From Truepera radiovictrix DSM 17093 (GTDB lineage Bacteria; Deinococcota; Deinococci; Deinococcales; Trueperaceae), in assembly GCF_000092425.1 (NCBI RefSeq), contig NC_014221.1, forward strand, positions 556,001 through 620,000: a DNA stretch of 64,000 nucleotides, read 5' to 3'. Shown here one piece after another: positions 27,472-34,787 of this stretch. The notes below the pieces were generated by a model. The model saw nothing but the letters and a program-made list of their open reading frames with translations. It was not told the origin of the DNA and made no database searches. The stretch's first letter is position 1, and each line of letters opens with the position of its first letter. The position numbers and the translations under genes were made by a program.

Positions 27472-28851
27472 CTACCGATTGCTGCGTTGTGTTAGCAGCT
27501 CACGGTAGCTAAACGCGCCGACGTCGAGCTGACCGTCGTCGGGTAGCGGTTGGCCGGCGAGGTCGACCGCGAGCGCGCTGTGGAGCGGCCACCGCGCCCC
27601 CGACGCCCGCGCTGGGCTGTCGGACGTCGGCGTAAAGTCCCCCCGCTGAGGGTCGCGCAAGCGGGGGTCGGCGACGCGCGACGAGCGGTCGAGCGCGAAA
27701 CCGTGCAGCTCGAGGCGCGGCCTTGCGCCGCTGCTCCAGACGAGGTTGTGCGACTCGGCGAAGGGGGCGTCGGCGTAGATGGCCGTCCCCTCGACCCACA
27801 AGATGTTGTTGGTGAGCGTTAGGAGCGACGGGCTGCACGCCATGCAGACGACGCCGGAGCCGTAGCGGGGGGCCATGTAGACGGTGTTATTGAGCGCGCG
27901 CGTGTGGGGTGTGGGGCCAAAAGGCTCCCCGTGACCGCGAACGATCAGGAAGTCTCCTTCCCCGCGCTGCCGGTTGACGTAGAGGTTGTAAGCGAGGGTG
28001 TTGTGGCTGGCGACGCGGCCCTCTAAACTGCCGAGTTCGACGAACGCGGCGAGGTCGTAAGAGACGTTGTGGTGGATGAGGTTGTGGCTGCCGCCGAAGA
28101 TCTCGACCGAGGCGCCGTCCTGGCCGTAGTCGAACGAACAGAAAGCGGCGTTGCCGGCGAAGAGGTTGTGCGACACGACGTTGTGATCGCCGTTGAGCAG
28201 CACCCCGAAAGCCCCCGAATCGTCGTCGCCGCCGGGGGTGTTGACGGACAAGTAGGTGTTGTCGACGAGCTCGCTATGGGTAACGCGGTTGTGCGACGAG
28301 CCCTCATCGACGAAGACGCCCGCGGTCAGCGCCGACGCCCTGACGTGACGCAGGGTGACGTGCGAGGCGTCCGTGAGGCTAAACCCGACGCGCCAACCCG
28401 TCGGGCAGTCCGGGCGGCTGTCGGGTGGGGGGTGCGCGGCGGCAGAGACCTCGAGGTGCTCGACGACGAGGTGCTGCCCCGTGATCTCGACGATCGCGCC
28501 GTTTGCAGCCGGTCGCGTCAGCCGCGGCCGCGCGCCCTCGCCGTAGCTGCCGATGAGCACGGGCGCCGCTTCGGTGCCCCGCCAAGCGGCGCGCAGAGGC
28601 TCGTCGAAGGTGCAACCGCGTCTAAGCAGGAGCTGGTCGCCGGGGTGGAGCTGAGCCTGGGCCGCGCGCGCCAGCGTCCGCCAGGGCTGCGCTTGGCTGC
28701 GGCCGCTAAAGGCGTCGTTCCCTACGGCGCAGTCGACGTAAAAGGTTGCGGGCGTCTCGCGGGCGCCCCTTAAGGCCGGGTTGCGTGAGCACGCTAGGGC
28801 GCTGGCGAGCAGGACGAGCGCGGTGAAAAGCAGAGCGTGCCAGCGCCTCAT
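27472..28851 (-). CDS. Secreted right-handed beta-helix lipoprotein
   Basis: A roughly 459-residue exported protein with lipobox SALAC followed by a pectate-lyase-like beta-helix: YVDCAVGNDAFSGRSQAQPW, then many turns with HN or NN ladders (SSHNRVTHSELVDN, DHNVVSHNLFAGN, SHNLIHHNVSYD, ALNNTVYM, LTNNILWV). Such proteins are polysaccharide lyases, epimerases or glycan-binding proteins. ATG 28851 is preferred over TTG 28860 because TATACT lies 8 nt before it. Its place beside the glycan operon suggests it modifies or degrades that polymer. Confidence 0.85.
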   Translation of the reverse strand: MRRWHALLFTALVLLASALACSRNPALRGARETPATFYVDCAVGNDAFSGRSQAQPWRTLARAAQAQLHPGDQLLLRRGCTFDEPLRAAWRGTEAAPVLIGSYGEGARPRLTRPAANGAIVEITGQHLVVEHLEVSAAAHPPPDSRPDCPTGWRVGFSLTDASHVTLRHVRASALTAGVFVDEGSSHNRVTHSELVDNTYLSVNTPGGDDDSGAFGVLLNGDHNVVSHNLFAGNAAFCSFDYGQDGASVEIFGGSHNLIHHNVSYDLAAFVELGSLEGRVASHNTLAYNLYVNRQRGEGDFLIVRGHGEPFGPTPHTRALNNTVYMAPRYGSGVVCMACSPSLLTLTNNILWVEGTAIYADAPFAESHNLVWSSGARPRLELHGFALDRSSRVADPRLRDPQRGDFTPTSDSPARASGARWPLHSALAVDLAGQPLPDDGQLDVGAFSYRELLTQRSNR

Positions 28852-28935
28852 GGTAGGCAAGTATACGCCCGCGACGCGCGCGCAGCGGTCGCCGGTAAGC
28901 GTGTGGGCGTGGAGGCGTCGACGGAAGCCTCGGCG

Positions 28936-29658
28936 TCAGTCGGTCATCGCCTCGCGGCGCGCGCGCCGAGTGCCGAGGTCGCGTTGGAGCGAGTCGACGG
29001 TGTAAAACGCCGGGTAGACGAGCGACACCACGAGCACCAGGGTGCGCAGGGTGCTCGGCTCGAGAGCGAGGGCAACGAGGCAGAGCGCCGTCCAGAGGAC
29101 GCCGAGGCCGACGTGGAGCGACCGCCCCCACGTCATGCGGCTGACGTAGAGAAAGCGCACCGGGACGAAGACGAGGAGCGAGAGCGCAAAGACCAGCAGG
29201 GTGTTAAAGAGCGGTGGGGTGCCTAGCAGATAGAGGTAGAAGACCACGATGCTCCAGTACGACGGGAAACCGACGAAAAAGCCCTCGTCGGCGAGTTTGG
29301 CGGTGGTGCGGGAGAAGCCGAACGCGCTCGAAAACATTGCGAAGGCGACCGTCAGGGCAACGGGCGGGGCGAGCAGCTCCGCTCTAAGGAGGAGCAGCAT
29401 GGGCAGCACCACGTAGCTCGTAAAGTCGATGATGTTGTCCAGCGTGCTCCCGTCGATGGCAGCGGCGGTCTCTTTGACGCGGTAGCGGCGCGCCAAAGAG
29501 CCGTCGGTCGCGTCGATGACGATGGTGACAGCGAGGGCCGCGAGCGCCAACCGAAACGACCCCGCAAGGATCCACTGCGCGGCGAGCGCGACAAAGAGCA
29601 GCGTGGACGCGGTGTAGGCGTGAACCAGATAACCTTGCAAGTTGGCGCGACTCGGCAT
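28936..29658 (-). CDS. pcs: Phosphatidylcholine synthase-like CDP-alcohol phosphatidyltransferase
   Basis: About 240 residues with six to eight hydrophobic helices. The CDP-alcohol motif is present in the Pcs-style spacing (DATDGSLARRYRV, then DGSTLDNIIDFTSYV), and GFFVGFPSYWSIVVFYLYLL matches phosphatidylcholine synthases, which join choline directly to CDP-diacylglycerol. A related head group cannot be excluded. ATG 29658 is chosen over 29673 because TAGGCT lies 5 nt upstream of it, the leaderless pattern. Confidence 0.82.
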   Translation of the reverse strand: MPSRANLQGYLVHAYTASTLLFVALAAQWILAGSFRLALAALAVTIVIDATDGSLARRYRVKETAAAIDGSTLDNIIDFTSYVVLPMLLLLRAELLAPPVALTVAFAMFSSAFGFSRTTAKLADEGFFVGFPSYWSIVVFYLYLLGTPPLFNTLLVFALSLLVFVPVRFLYVSRMTWGRSLHVGLGVLWTALCLVALALEPSTLRTLVLVVSLVYPAFYTVDSLQRDLGTRRARREAMTD

Positions 29659-29714
29659 GCTGTAGCCTAGCACGTCGCGCCGCCGCTAAAGGCAGTCCCC
29701 TAAGCTACGACCTG

Positions 29715-29891
29715 CTACTTTTCGTCCCGGCGACCGCCGACGCGCTGCGAAGCCGCCATGATGCCGCTGCCCAACAAGATCACCACGCCAGCGACGATCC
29801 ACGGCCGCGGCACCCCCAGAAGGTCCGCCGCGAGCGCTAGCCCGGCGATGAGCACCGCGTAGCCGACGAGGTAGAGGACAAGTCCCGCCAC
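29715..29891 (-). CDS. 58-residue two-helix membrane protein
   Basis: A very short gene read directly from the sequence: GTG 29891 to TAG 29715. It encodes a hydrophobic helix (VAGLVLYLVGYAVLIAGLAL), a short loop (DLLGVPRPW), a second helix (IVAGVVILLGSGIMAA) and a charged tail (SQRVGGRRDEK). TAGGCT (29903-29898) lies 6 nt before the GTG, matching the leaderless promoters of proven genes nearby, and the gene is divergent from the phosphoesterase gene. Function is unknown. Confidence 0.65.
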   Translation of the reverse strand: MAGLVLYLVGYAVLIAGLALAADLLGVPRPWIVAGVVILLGSGIMAASQRVGGRRDEK

Positions 29892-29956
29892 GCGTTTAGC
29901 CTACCCCGCTCAGCCGCCTTTTGCCGAGCTTTGAGGCTGGTAAAATACGCTTTACC

Positions 29957-30826
29957 GTGCTCGCTATTATCGCCGACATCCACGCCAACGTGCACGCCTT
30001 GGAGGCGGTTCTAGCGGACATCTACCAGGTGGGCGCCAAACGGATCATCGTCAACGGCGACCTGGTCAACCGCGGCCCCAACAACGCCGCCGTGATGGAG
30101 CGGGTGATGAATGAACCCCGCCTCGAGGCCATCACGCTCGGCAACCACGACGACCTCATGCGCATGTGGAGCGCGCGCGACGCGTCGCTGCCCGCGCTCT
30201 GGTTCGAGGACCCCTTCTGGTACGGCATGGCGTGGCCCGCCAGGCAGCTCGAGGCGGCGGGGTGGATCGGCGCGCTCGCCAATTTGCCGATGACCTACAC
30301 CGTGGCGCCCCCGGGTCCCGACGGCGGCACCCTGCTGTTGTCGCACGGCTCCCCGCGCCACTACCGCGAGGGTTACGGGCCGTACCTCGCCGACGCGGCG
30401 TTTGCCGAGATCACCGCCGCATACCCCGCTGACATCTACATCGGTTCGCACACCCACCGCCCCGCAGAGCGCCGCTTGGGTCGGTACCTGATGCTCAACA
30501 CGGGCGCGGTCGGTACCCCCTTTAACGGCGACCCGCGCGCGCAATATCTGCTCATGCACCCCACCCCCGAAGGTTGGCGACACGAGTTTCGCGCCGTCCC
30601 TTACGACCAGCGCTCGGCACTGCGCGCCTTTAAGACCTCGGGCTACCTCGAGGAGGGGGGGCTAAGCGCGCACATCTTCTACGAGGAGCTGCGGCTCTCC
30701 CGGCCCCTATACATGGGGTTTTGGACCTGGACGGAGGAGGAGGCTCGGCCCAAGGACTGGCCCAGTTGGGAGGCGTTTCGGGCGCGTTACGCGGAGAAGT
30801 TCGTGCCTCAGAGCATCAGCCGGTAG
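29957..30826 (+). CDS. Cytoplasmic metallophosphoesterase
   Basis: About 289 residues of the calcineurin-like fold: AIIADIHANVHALEAVL, VNGDLVNRGPNN, TLGNHDDL, LLSHGSPRHY and IGSHTHRP give all metal-binding positions. It resembles the YfcE and diadenosine-tetraphosphatase-like branch without a membrane anchor. GTG 29957 is preferred over TTG 29921 because TACGCT ends 5 nt before it and the family normally begins at this point. Substrate unknown. Confidence 0.88.
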   Translation: MLAIIADIHANVHALEAVLADIYQVGAKRIIVNGDLVNRGPNNAAVMERVMNEPRLEAITLGNHDDLMRMWSARDASLPALWFEDPFWYGMAWPARQLEAAGWIGALANLPMTYTVAPPGPDGGTLLLSHGSPRHYREGYGPYLADAAFAEITAAYPADIYIGSHTHRPAERRLGRYLMLNTGAVGTPFNGDPRAQYLLMHPTPEGWRHEFRAVPYDQRSALRAFKTSGYLEEGGLSAHIFYEELRLSRPLYMGFWTWTEEEARPKDWPSWEAFRARYAEKFVPQSISR

Positions 30827-31220
30827 ACGCGCTCGCCCACCCCCTCGTCGGCCACGTTAGCGATCACGCCGTTTGGGTGAAAACCCATGTGCAGGTGCCG
30901 CGCCTGCGCGGCCTCCTCGTCGGTCTGCGAGGAGCTGAGGAGGGCGATGAACCCCTCGGAGGTGGGGTGCGCGGTGAACTTCGAGCAGCTGCCGCGAGAG
31001 CCCCCGATCCGCGGTGCGCTTCGTCGACAACGATGAATTCTAGAAAGGGCACCGTCGTCCAGAGCACGGTGTAGCGCGCCACACCGACGCGTCGTCCGGC
31101 ACCCTCGACGACGACGGCCTCGCGCGCCGCGACGCAGCAGCTCACGGAGGTCGCCCGGGCGGGCGAAGCGGACGTGATAGAGGGTCTCGTGGTAGGTCAG
31201 CCGTCACACCCTGCACGCCA
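30808..31220 (-). pseudogene. GNAT acetyltransferase pseudogene with frameshifts
   Basis: Reading the minus strand, three frames together give one GNAT domain: first YHVRFARPGDL, then EAVVVEGAGRRVGVARYTVLWTTVPFLEFIVVDEAHRG (split here: AVVVEGAGRRVGVARY and TTVPFLEFIVVDEAHRG), then ALLSSSQTDEEAAQARHLHMGF and a stop at 30808. At least two frameshifts separate them and no good start codon precedes the first. The 3' end overlaps the end of the phosphoesterase gene by 19 bp. The gene is broken unless sequencing errors are responsible. Confidence 0.75.
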
Positions 31221-31276
31221 TGCCAACCGCCACGCCTGAGCCTCGCTCAGGAAGGCACGGTGACGGCGCCTGGCTA

Positions 31277-31744
31277 TCAAACCCGCGCCTCGGCGGCCTC
31301 GGGACGGCCGAGGCTGACCGCAGCGGGGCGTGCGCTGCGCGCGACGCCGATGAGCAGGACGCTAATCAGCACAAACGCGACGAGCGCGAGAAAGGGGATG
31401 GTGATGAACCCCAACCAGTTGATGTACTCCTGGTTGCAGGGAACCCCGACGCGGCAGAGCGTCGGGGCGCTAAACCCGGGGACTTTTTGCTCGAGGTAGT
31501 GAAAGAGTGAAAACGCCCCGCCGATGACCGCGAGCGGCAGGGCGTAGGCGACGACCCTGCGGTCTTGCCGGTAGCTGGCGACGCCCAGGATGATCACGAG
31601 CGGGTACATCATGATGCGCTGGTACCAGCAGAGCGTGCAGGGGACGAAGAGGCGCACTTCGGAGAAGTAGAGGCTCCCTGCGGTCGCGACGATGGCGACG
31701 AGCCACGCCGCGTAAAGACCGAAGTCCCGAAAAAAACGCGTCAT
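31277..31744 (-). CDS. Disulfide bond formation protein DsbB/BdbC
   Basis: A 155-residue integral membrane quinone-linked oxidase with four hydrophobic helices. The first periplasmic pair is FVPCTLCWYQR (C36, C39) and the second CRVGVPC (C97, C103), the BdbC-like arrangement. It would reoxidise the thioredoxin-fold partner encoded just upstream on the same strand and pass electrons to quinone. About 110 bp separate the two genes. Confidence 0.92.
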   Translation of the reverse strand: MTRFFRDFGLYAAWLVAIVATAGSLYFSEVRLFVPCTLCWYQRIMMYPLVIILGVASYRQDRRVVAYALPLAVIGGAFSLFHYLEQKVPGFSAPTLCRVGVPCNQEYINWLGFITIPFLALVAFVLISVLLIGVARSARPAAVSLGRPEAAEARV

Positions 31745-31853
31745 GTGGAGGTTTCCTTAACCGTGGGGCGTGGCGTTAACGGCATCTCGGGCGGCTTTCT
31801 GGTCGCGGGGCGTCGCCAGCGACCGACGGCGTGCTTACCGTGACCTTCGTGAC

Positions 31854-32525
31854 CTAGTTGCTCTGGGCGTTTTGCACCGCGGCTTGGATCGCTTCGAAGC
31901 TAAAGCTGTCTAAAGCGACCCCGTCGACGAGCACCGTCGGGGTGCCGCGCACGCCGGCGCGGTTGCCGAGCTCGCGGTCGGCTCGGATGACCTCGGCGTA
32001 GCGCTCCTCTTCGGTGCACGCCCGTAGCTCGTCGGCGTCAAGGGCCGGCACGTTGTTGCGGGCGATGTCGGCGAGGCGTGCAGGGGTTGCCCACTCCTGG
32101 GTCTCGTTACCTTGGGAGCGGAAGACGTACGTCTTAAAGTCCCAGAAGGCGGCCTCGTTCTGGCGGTAGGCGCACTCGCTGGCAATAGCGGCGGTTGTAG
32201 AGTCGGGCCCCAAAAAGGGGTAGTGGATAAAGTACATCCGCGCCTGACCGGTCTCGATCAGCTCGCGTTCGACGCGCGGCAGGATGCTCTCGTCGAAGTA
32301 AGCGCACGCGGGGCACTTGAAGTCTTCAAAGACAGCGATCTCGACGGGCGCTGCGGGGTCGCCGAGCATCGGGCGTCCGTCGAAGCTGAGCTCGCCCGCT
32401 GCGGCGCCGGCTGCTCGCGGCGCGAGGCGCGCGTAGAGGACGATGCCGAGCACCACGAGGGCGAGCACGCCGAGGGTGACGAGGGTCAGGCGCTGTGCGG
32501 GTGCGGAGGTTCTGGGCTTAGCCAT
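31854..32525 (-). CDS. Membrane-anchored DsbA-like thiol oxidoreductase
   Basis: A 223-residue protein with an N-terminal anchor helix (LTLVTLGVLALVVLGIVLYA) and a thioredoxin fold with inserted helical domain. FEDFKCPACAYFDE holds the CPAC active site (C71, C74) and VRGTPTVLVDG the cis-proline loop. It oxidises cysteines of exported proteins and is paired with the DsbB gene. TATACT lies 9 nt before the ATG, so a leaderless or near-leaderless transcript is likely. Confidence 0.92.
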   Translation of the reverse strand: MAKPRTSAPAQRLTLVTLGVLALVVLGIVLYARLAPRAAGAAAGELSFDGRPMLGDPAAPVEIAVFEDFKCPACAYFDESILPRVERELIETGQARMYFIHYPFLGPDSTTAAIASECAYRQNEAAFWDFKTYVFRSQGNETQEWATPARLADIARNNVPALDADELRACTEEERYAEVIRADRELGNRAGVRGTPTVLVDGVALDSFSFEAIQAAVQNAQSN

Positions 32526-32599
32526 ACGGGGTCAAGTATACGCGGCAGCGCCCCGCGCTTGCGTGTGCTGGCCTTAAAGAGGGTGAGAGCCCCTAGCCT

Positions 32600-32824
32600 T
32601 TAGAGGGCGGTCTGCGTGTCTAAACTCGCGCGGTAGCCCTCCTCTTCGACGGCGCGGAGCAGCACCTGGACGTCGGCGGCACCCTCGACGCTGGCGCGCT
32701 GCGCCTCCAAATCGACCTCGGCGCGTTCGACGCCGGGGACGCGCTCGAGCGCCCCTTTAACGGCTTTGACGCAGTGCTCGCAGGTCATCCCCTCGATGTT
32801 GAGTTCGGTTTTGTAGGTTGCCAT
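32600..32824 (-). CDS. copZ: CopZ-like heavy-metal chaperone
   Basis: A 74-residue ferredoxin-like HMA domain with the metal site GMTCEHC. ATG 32824 is chosen: AAAGGAGAG lies 7 nt upstream and the domain begins right after; the frame opens at 32866 without support. It would shuttle Cu(I) in the cytoplasm. The copper-storage gene lies divergently about 270 bp away, so the two form a copper-handling pair. Confidence 0.9.
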   Translation of the reverse strand: MATYKTELNIEGMTCEHCVKAVKGALERVPGVERAEVDLEAQRASVEGAADVQVLLRAVEEEGYRASLDTQTAL

Positions 32825-33012
32825 AGCCTCTCCTTTGACGCCATCATATCCGGCGTCTAGGAGCACAACACGTACGAAGCGTTACGGGTGGTGTGTTACC
32901 GAGCGGACGCACCTCGCTGCGCCATCGTGAGCCCCGATACGGTTCCGTCGGTGCGTGCGGCGTTAGATGCAAGAGAAGACTGACGTCTGGGAGGTGCAGC
33001 CAGCTACAACGC

Positions 33013-33035
33013 TTGGCATGCGGTTTTGGCATGCG
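33013..33035 (+). promoter_or_regulatory. Direct repeat upstream of the copper-storage gene
   Basis: TTGGCATGCG occurs twice, at 33013-33022 and 33026-33035, one 13-bp period apart, 55 bp before the csp start and in the region shared with copZ. Each copy holds the palindrome GCATGC. It is a candidate operator for a copper-responsive regulator; no regulator gene is in the window. Confidence 0.4.
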
Positions 33036-33090
33036 ATTTGCCGTGAGCGCGAGTTGGCTGTAAGTACGAACCGACTGCTAGGGAGAAACG

Positions 33091-33480
33091 ATGCTGCAAG
33101 AGATGCTCAAAACCCATCCGAACGCGACCGCGACGGACGCGCAGGTGGCCTGCTTGGAGGCCTGTTTGCAGTGCGCCGCCACCTGCACCTCGTGCGCGGA
33201 CGCCTGTCTCGCCGAGGAGAGCGTCGCTCACTTAAGGGAGTGCATCCGCAGCGACCTCGACTGCGCGGACGTCTGCGCGGCGACCGCCCGCCTCGTGGCG
33301 CGCCAGACGCAGACGGACGCGGCGATCTTGCGCGCGCAGCTCGAGGCGTGCGCGGTGGCCTGCAAAGTCTGCGGCGACTCGTGCGCCGAGCACAAGGACA
33401 TGCACGAGCACTGCCGCATCTGCATGGAGGCGTGCCGGACCTGCGAAGCGCGCTGCCGGGAGCTGCTCCAGAGCCTCTAA
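33091..33480 (+). CDS. csp: Csp-type four-helix copper storage protein
   Basis: A 129-residue protein with 18 cysteines arranged mostly as CxxxC and CxxC along four predicted helices (VACLEACLQCAATCTSCADAC, read as VACLEACLQC and AATCTSCADAC; then CADVC, CAVACKVC and CRICMEACRTC). This is the cytosolic Csp3 style, with no signal peptide, in which a bundle core binds many Cu(I) ions. GGGAGAA precedes the ATG. The link with copZ across a short intergenic region supports the role. Confidence 0.9.
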   Translation: MLQEMLKTHPNATATDAQVACLEACLQCAATCTSCADACLAEESVAHLRECIRSDLDCADVCAATARLVARQTQTDAAILRAQLEACAVACKVCGDSCAEHKDMHEHCRICMEACRTCEARCRELLQSL

Positions 33481-33547
33481 GTCTCGTCTGGACGAGTTGC
33501 AGACCGGATACGCAGGTTGAGCCGGGGGGCGCCGCCCAAGGAGGGAT

Positions 33548-33907
33548 ATGGAAGCCTTCTTCGAGGTGTTTGCACACACCGCGGGTGTCGTGATCGAGCT
33601 TGCGGGTATCGCCGTGATCCTCCTTGGCGTCCTCGTGTCGACGGGGGCGTTTCTGCTGCAACTTGCGCGCGGCTCGAGGGGCGCTTACAACCGCTACCGC
33701 AGCAACCTCGGTCGCGGTATCCTTTTGGGGCTCGAGTTTCTAGTGGCCGCCGACATCATCGGTACGGTGGCCTTAGAGCCCTCTTTTGAAAACTTGGGTG
33801 TGCTAGCGGGGATCGTCCTCATCCGCACCTTTTTGAGTTTTTCGCTCGAGGCCGAGATCCTCGGGCGCTGGCCGTGGCAAGCGCAGCATGAAAAAGGGGA
33901 GGGTTAA
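33548..33907 (+). CDS. DUF1622-like membrane protein
   Basis: A 119-residue protein with three hydrophobic helices (VVIELAGIAVILLGVLVSTG, GILLGLEFLVAADIIGTVA and VLAGIVLIRTFLSFSLEAE). The pattern LGRGILLGLEFLVAADII and the RTFLSFSLExE end are typical of the uncharacterised DUF1622 family. GGAGG lies just upstream of ATG 33548. It follows csp in the same direction by 67 bp and may be co-transcribed, but a copper role is only suggested by position. Confidence 0.82.
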   Translation: MEAFFEVFAHTAGVVIELAGIAVILLGVLVSTGAFLLQLARGSRGAYNRYRSNLGRGILLGLEFLVAADIIGTVALEPSFENLGVLAGIVLIRTFLSFSLEAEILGRWPWQAQHEKGEG

Positions 33908-33915
33908 CCCTCCCC
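33891..33915 (-). terminator. Intrinsic terminator of the DUF3105 gene
   Basis: The 20-bp palindrome GGGGAGGGTTAACCCTCCCC (33896-33915) is followed on the minus strand by TTTTT. The hairpin has 8-bp arms around TTAA. It overlaps the stop codon of the plus-strand DUF1622 gene. Confidence 0.8.
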
Positions 33916-33945
33916 GGCACTGCTCCTCAAGGGGTCGTCTAAAGC

Positions 33946-34506
33946 CTAGTAGGGGTGATGGTCGACGCCCTCGTACGCCTCCATAAAGGCATTGATCTCG
34001 TCCGGGTCGATCTCGTCAAACGTCTGCAACCGCTGCCAAGCGGTCATGGCGTACTGCGTCTCGAGTTCCTCGCGCGGGGCGATCACCACGCGGCGGTAAC
34101 GGCGGGCGTCGTACGCGTTCTCAAGCGCCTCGACGTGCGCCCGGTTCTCTTCGGGCGTGCCCATGCGGTACCACAAGATGACCCCGGCGTCCTCCATGTT
34201 GTGCACCAAAAGCTCGTCGGGCTGCACCTCGGTGTAGGAGCCCCAGCCGGCGATGCTCGGATAGTGCGGCCCGGAGGTCGGCGGGTTCGAGTTGTACGCC
34301 GGGGTCGGCGCGCCGGGGCTGATGTGGGCGTTGCCGAGGCTTGCAAACCGTTCCCCCGGCAGCTGCGACTGCCGGTAGAGGTTGATCCCTGCGGGGACGA
34401 GCACCAGCAGCGCGAGCCCGAGGCCGATGAGGAGTCCCTTCCACGAGCGCTTTTGCTGATACTTGCTGACTTTGCCCTTGCGAACCGTTCTGCTCTTCGT
34501 AGCCAT
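33946..34506 (-). CDS. DUF3105-like exported protein
   Basis: About 186 residues: a basic N-terminus, one membrane helix (GLLIGLGLALLVLVPAGINL) and an extracytoplasmic domain with the DUF3105 features YNSNPPTSGPHYPSI, LLVHNMEDAGVILWY and a final HHPY-like end. ATG 34506 is used because TACATT lies 6 nt before it; the frame opens at 34617 with no support. Function is unknown; the family is common in actinobacteria and Deinococcota. Confidence 0.85.
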   Translation of the reverse strand: MATKSRTVRKGKVSKYQQKRSWKGLLIGLGLALLVLVPAGINLYRQSQLPGERFASLGNAHISPGAPTPAYNSNPPTSGPHYPSIAGWGSYTEVQPDELLVHNMEDAGVILWYRMGTPEENRAHVEALENAYDARRYRRVVIAPREELETQYAMTAWQRLQTFDEIDPDEINAFMEAYEGVDHHPY

Positions 34507-34768
34507 GGCTTCAATGTACCGTGCGTTGAGGTGGCGGCGCTGTCGGGTGCTTGACCCTGACCCCTGGCTCGAGGTCTTTAGGCGGTGACCCCAAGCAATG
34601 CCAAAAAATGGTTGCACCGGAAGATGCAGGTCTCACCCCGAAAGGGTGGCGGGAGAGCGCCTTCGGAAGGTGCGTGCTAGACAGCGCTGCGCCGATCTAC
34701 GCGCCTCGAGGTGTGTCGCACGCGCCGGGCGGGTTGCCCTGGGTCCTCCCGACCTCCTGGGTATAGTG

Positions 34769-34781
34769 ACCCCGAAGGGGT
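34769..34781 (+). promoter_or_regulatory. Hairpin covering the ribosome-binding site of the reductase gene
   Basis: Between TATAGT (34762-34767) and ATG 34788 lies ACCCC-GAA-GGGGT, whose 3' arm GGGGT is the most likely Shine-Dalgarno region. Pairing would hide the site, a possible thermosensor-like or weak-translation control. This is inferred from pairing only. Confidence 0.35.
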
Positions 34782-34787
34782 GAACGG

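Noticed and set aside
30864-31145. A 93-codon minus-strand frame taken as a gene by itself
   Set aside because: Only its middle matches GNAT; the end is out of frame. It is better described as part of a frameshifted pseudogene.
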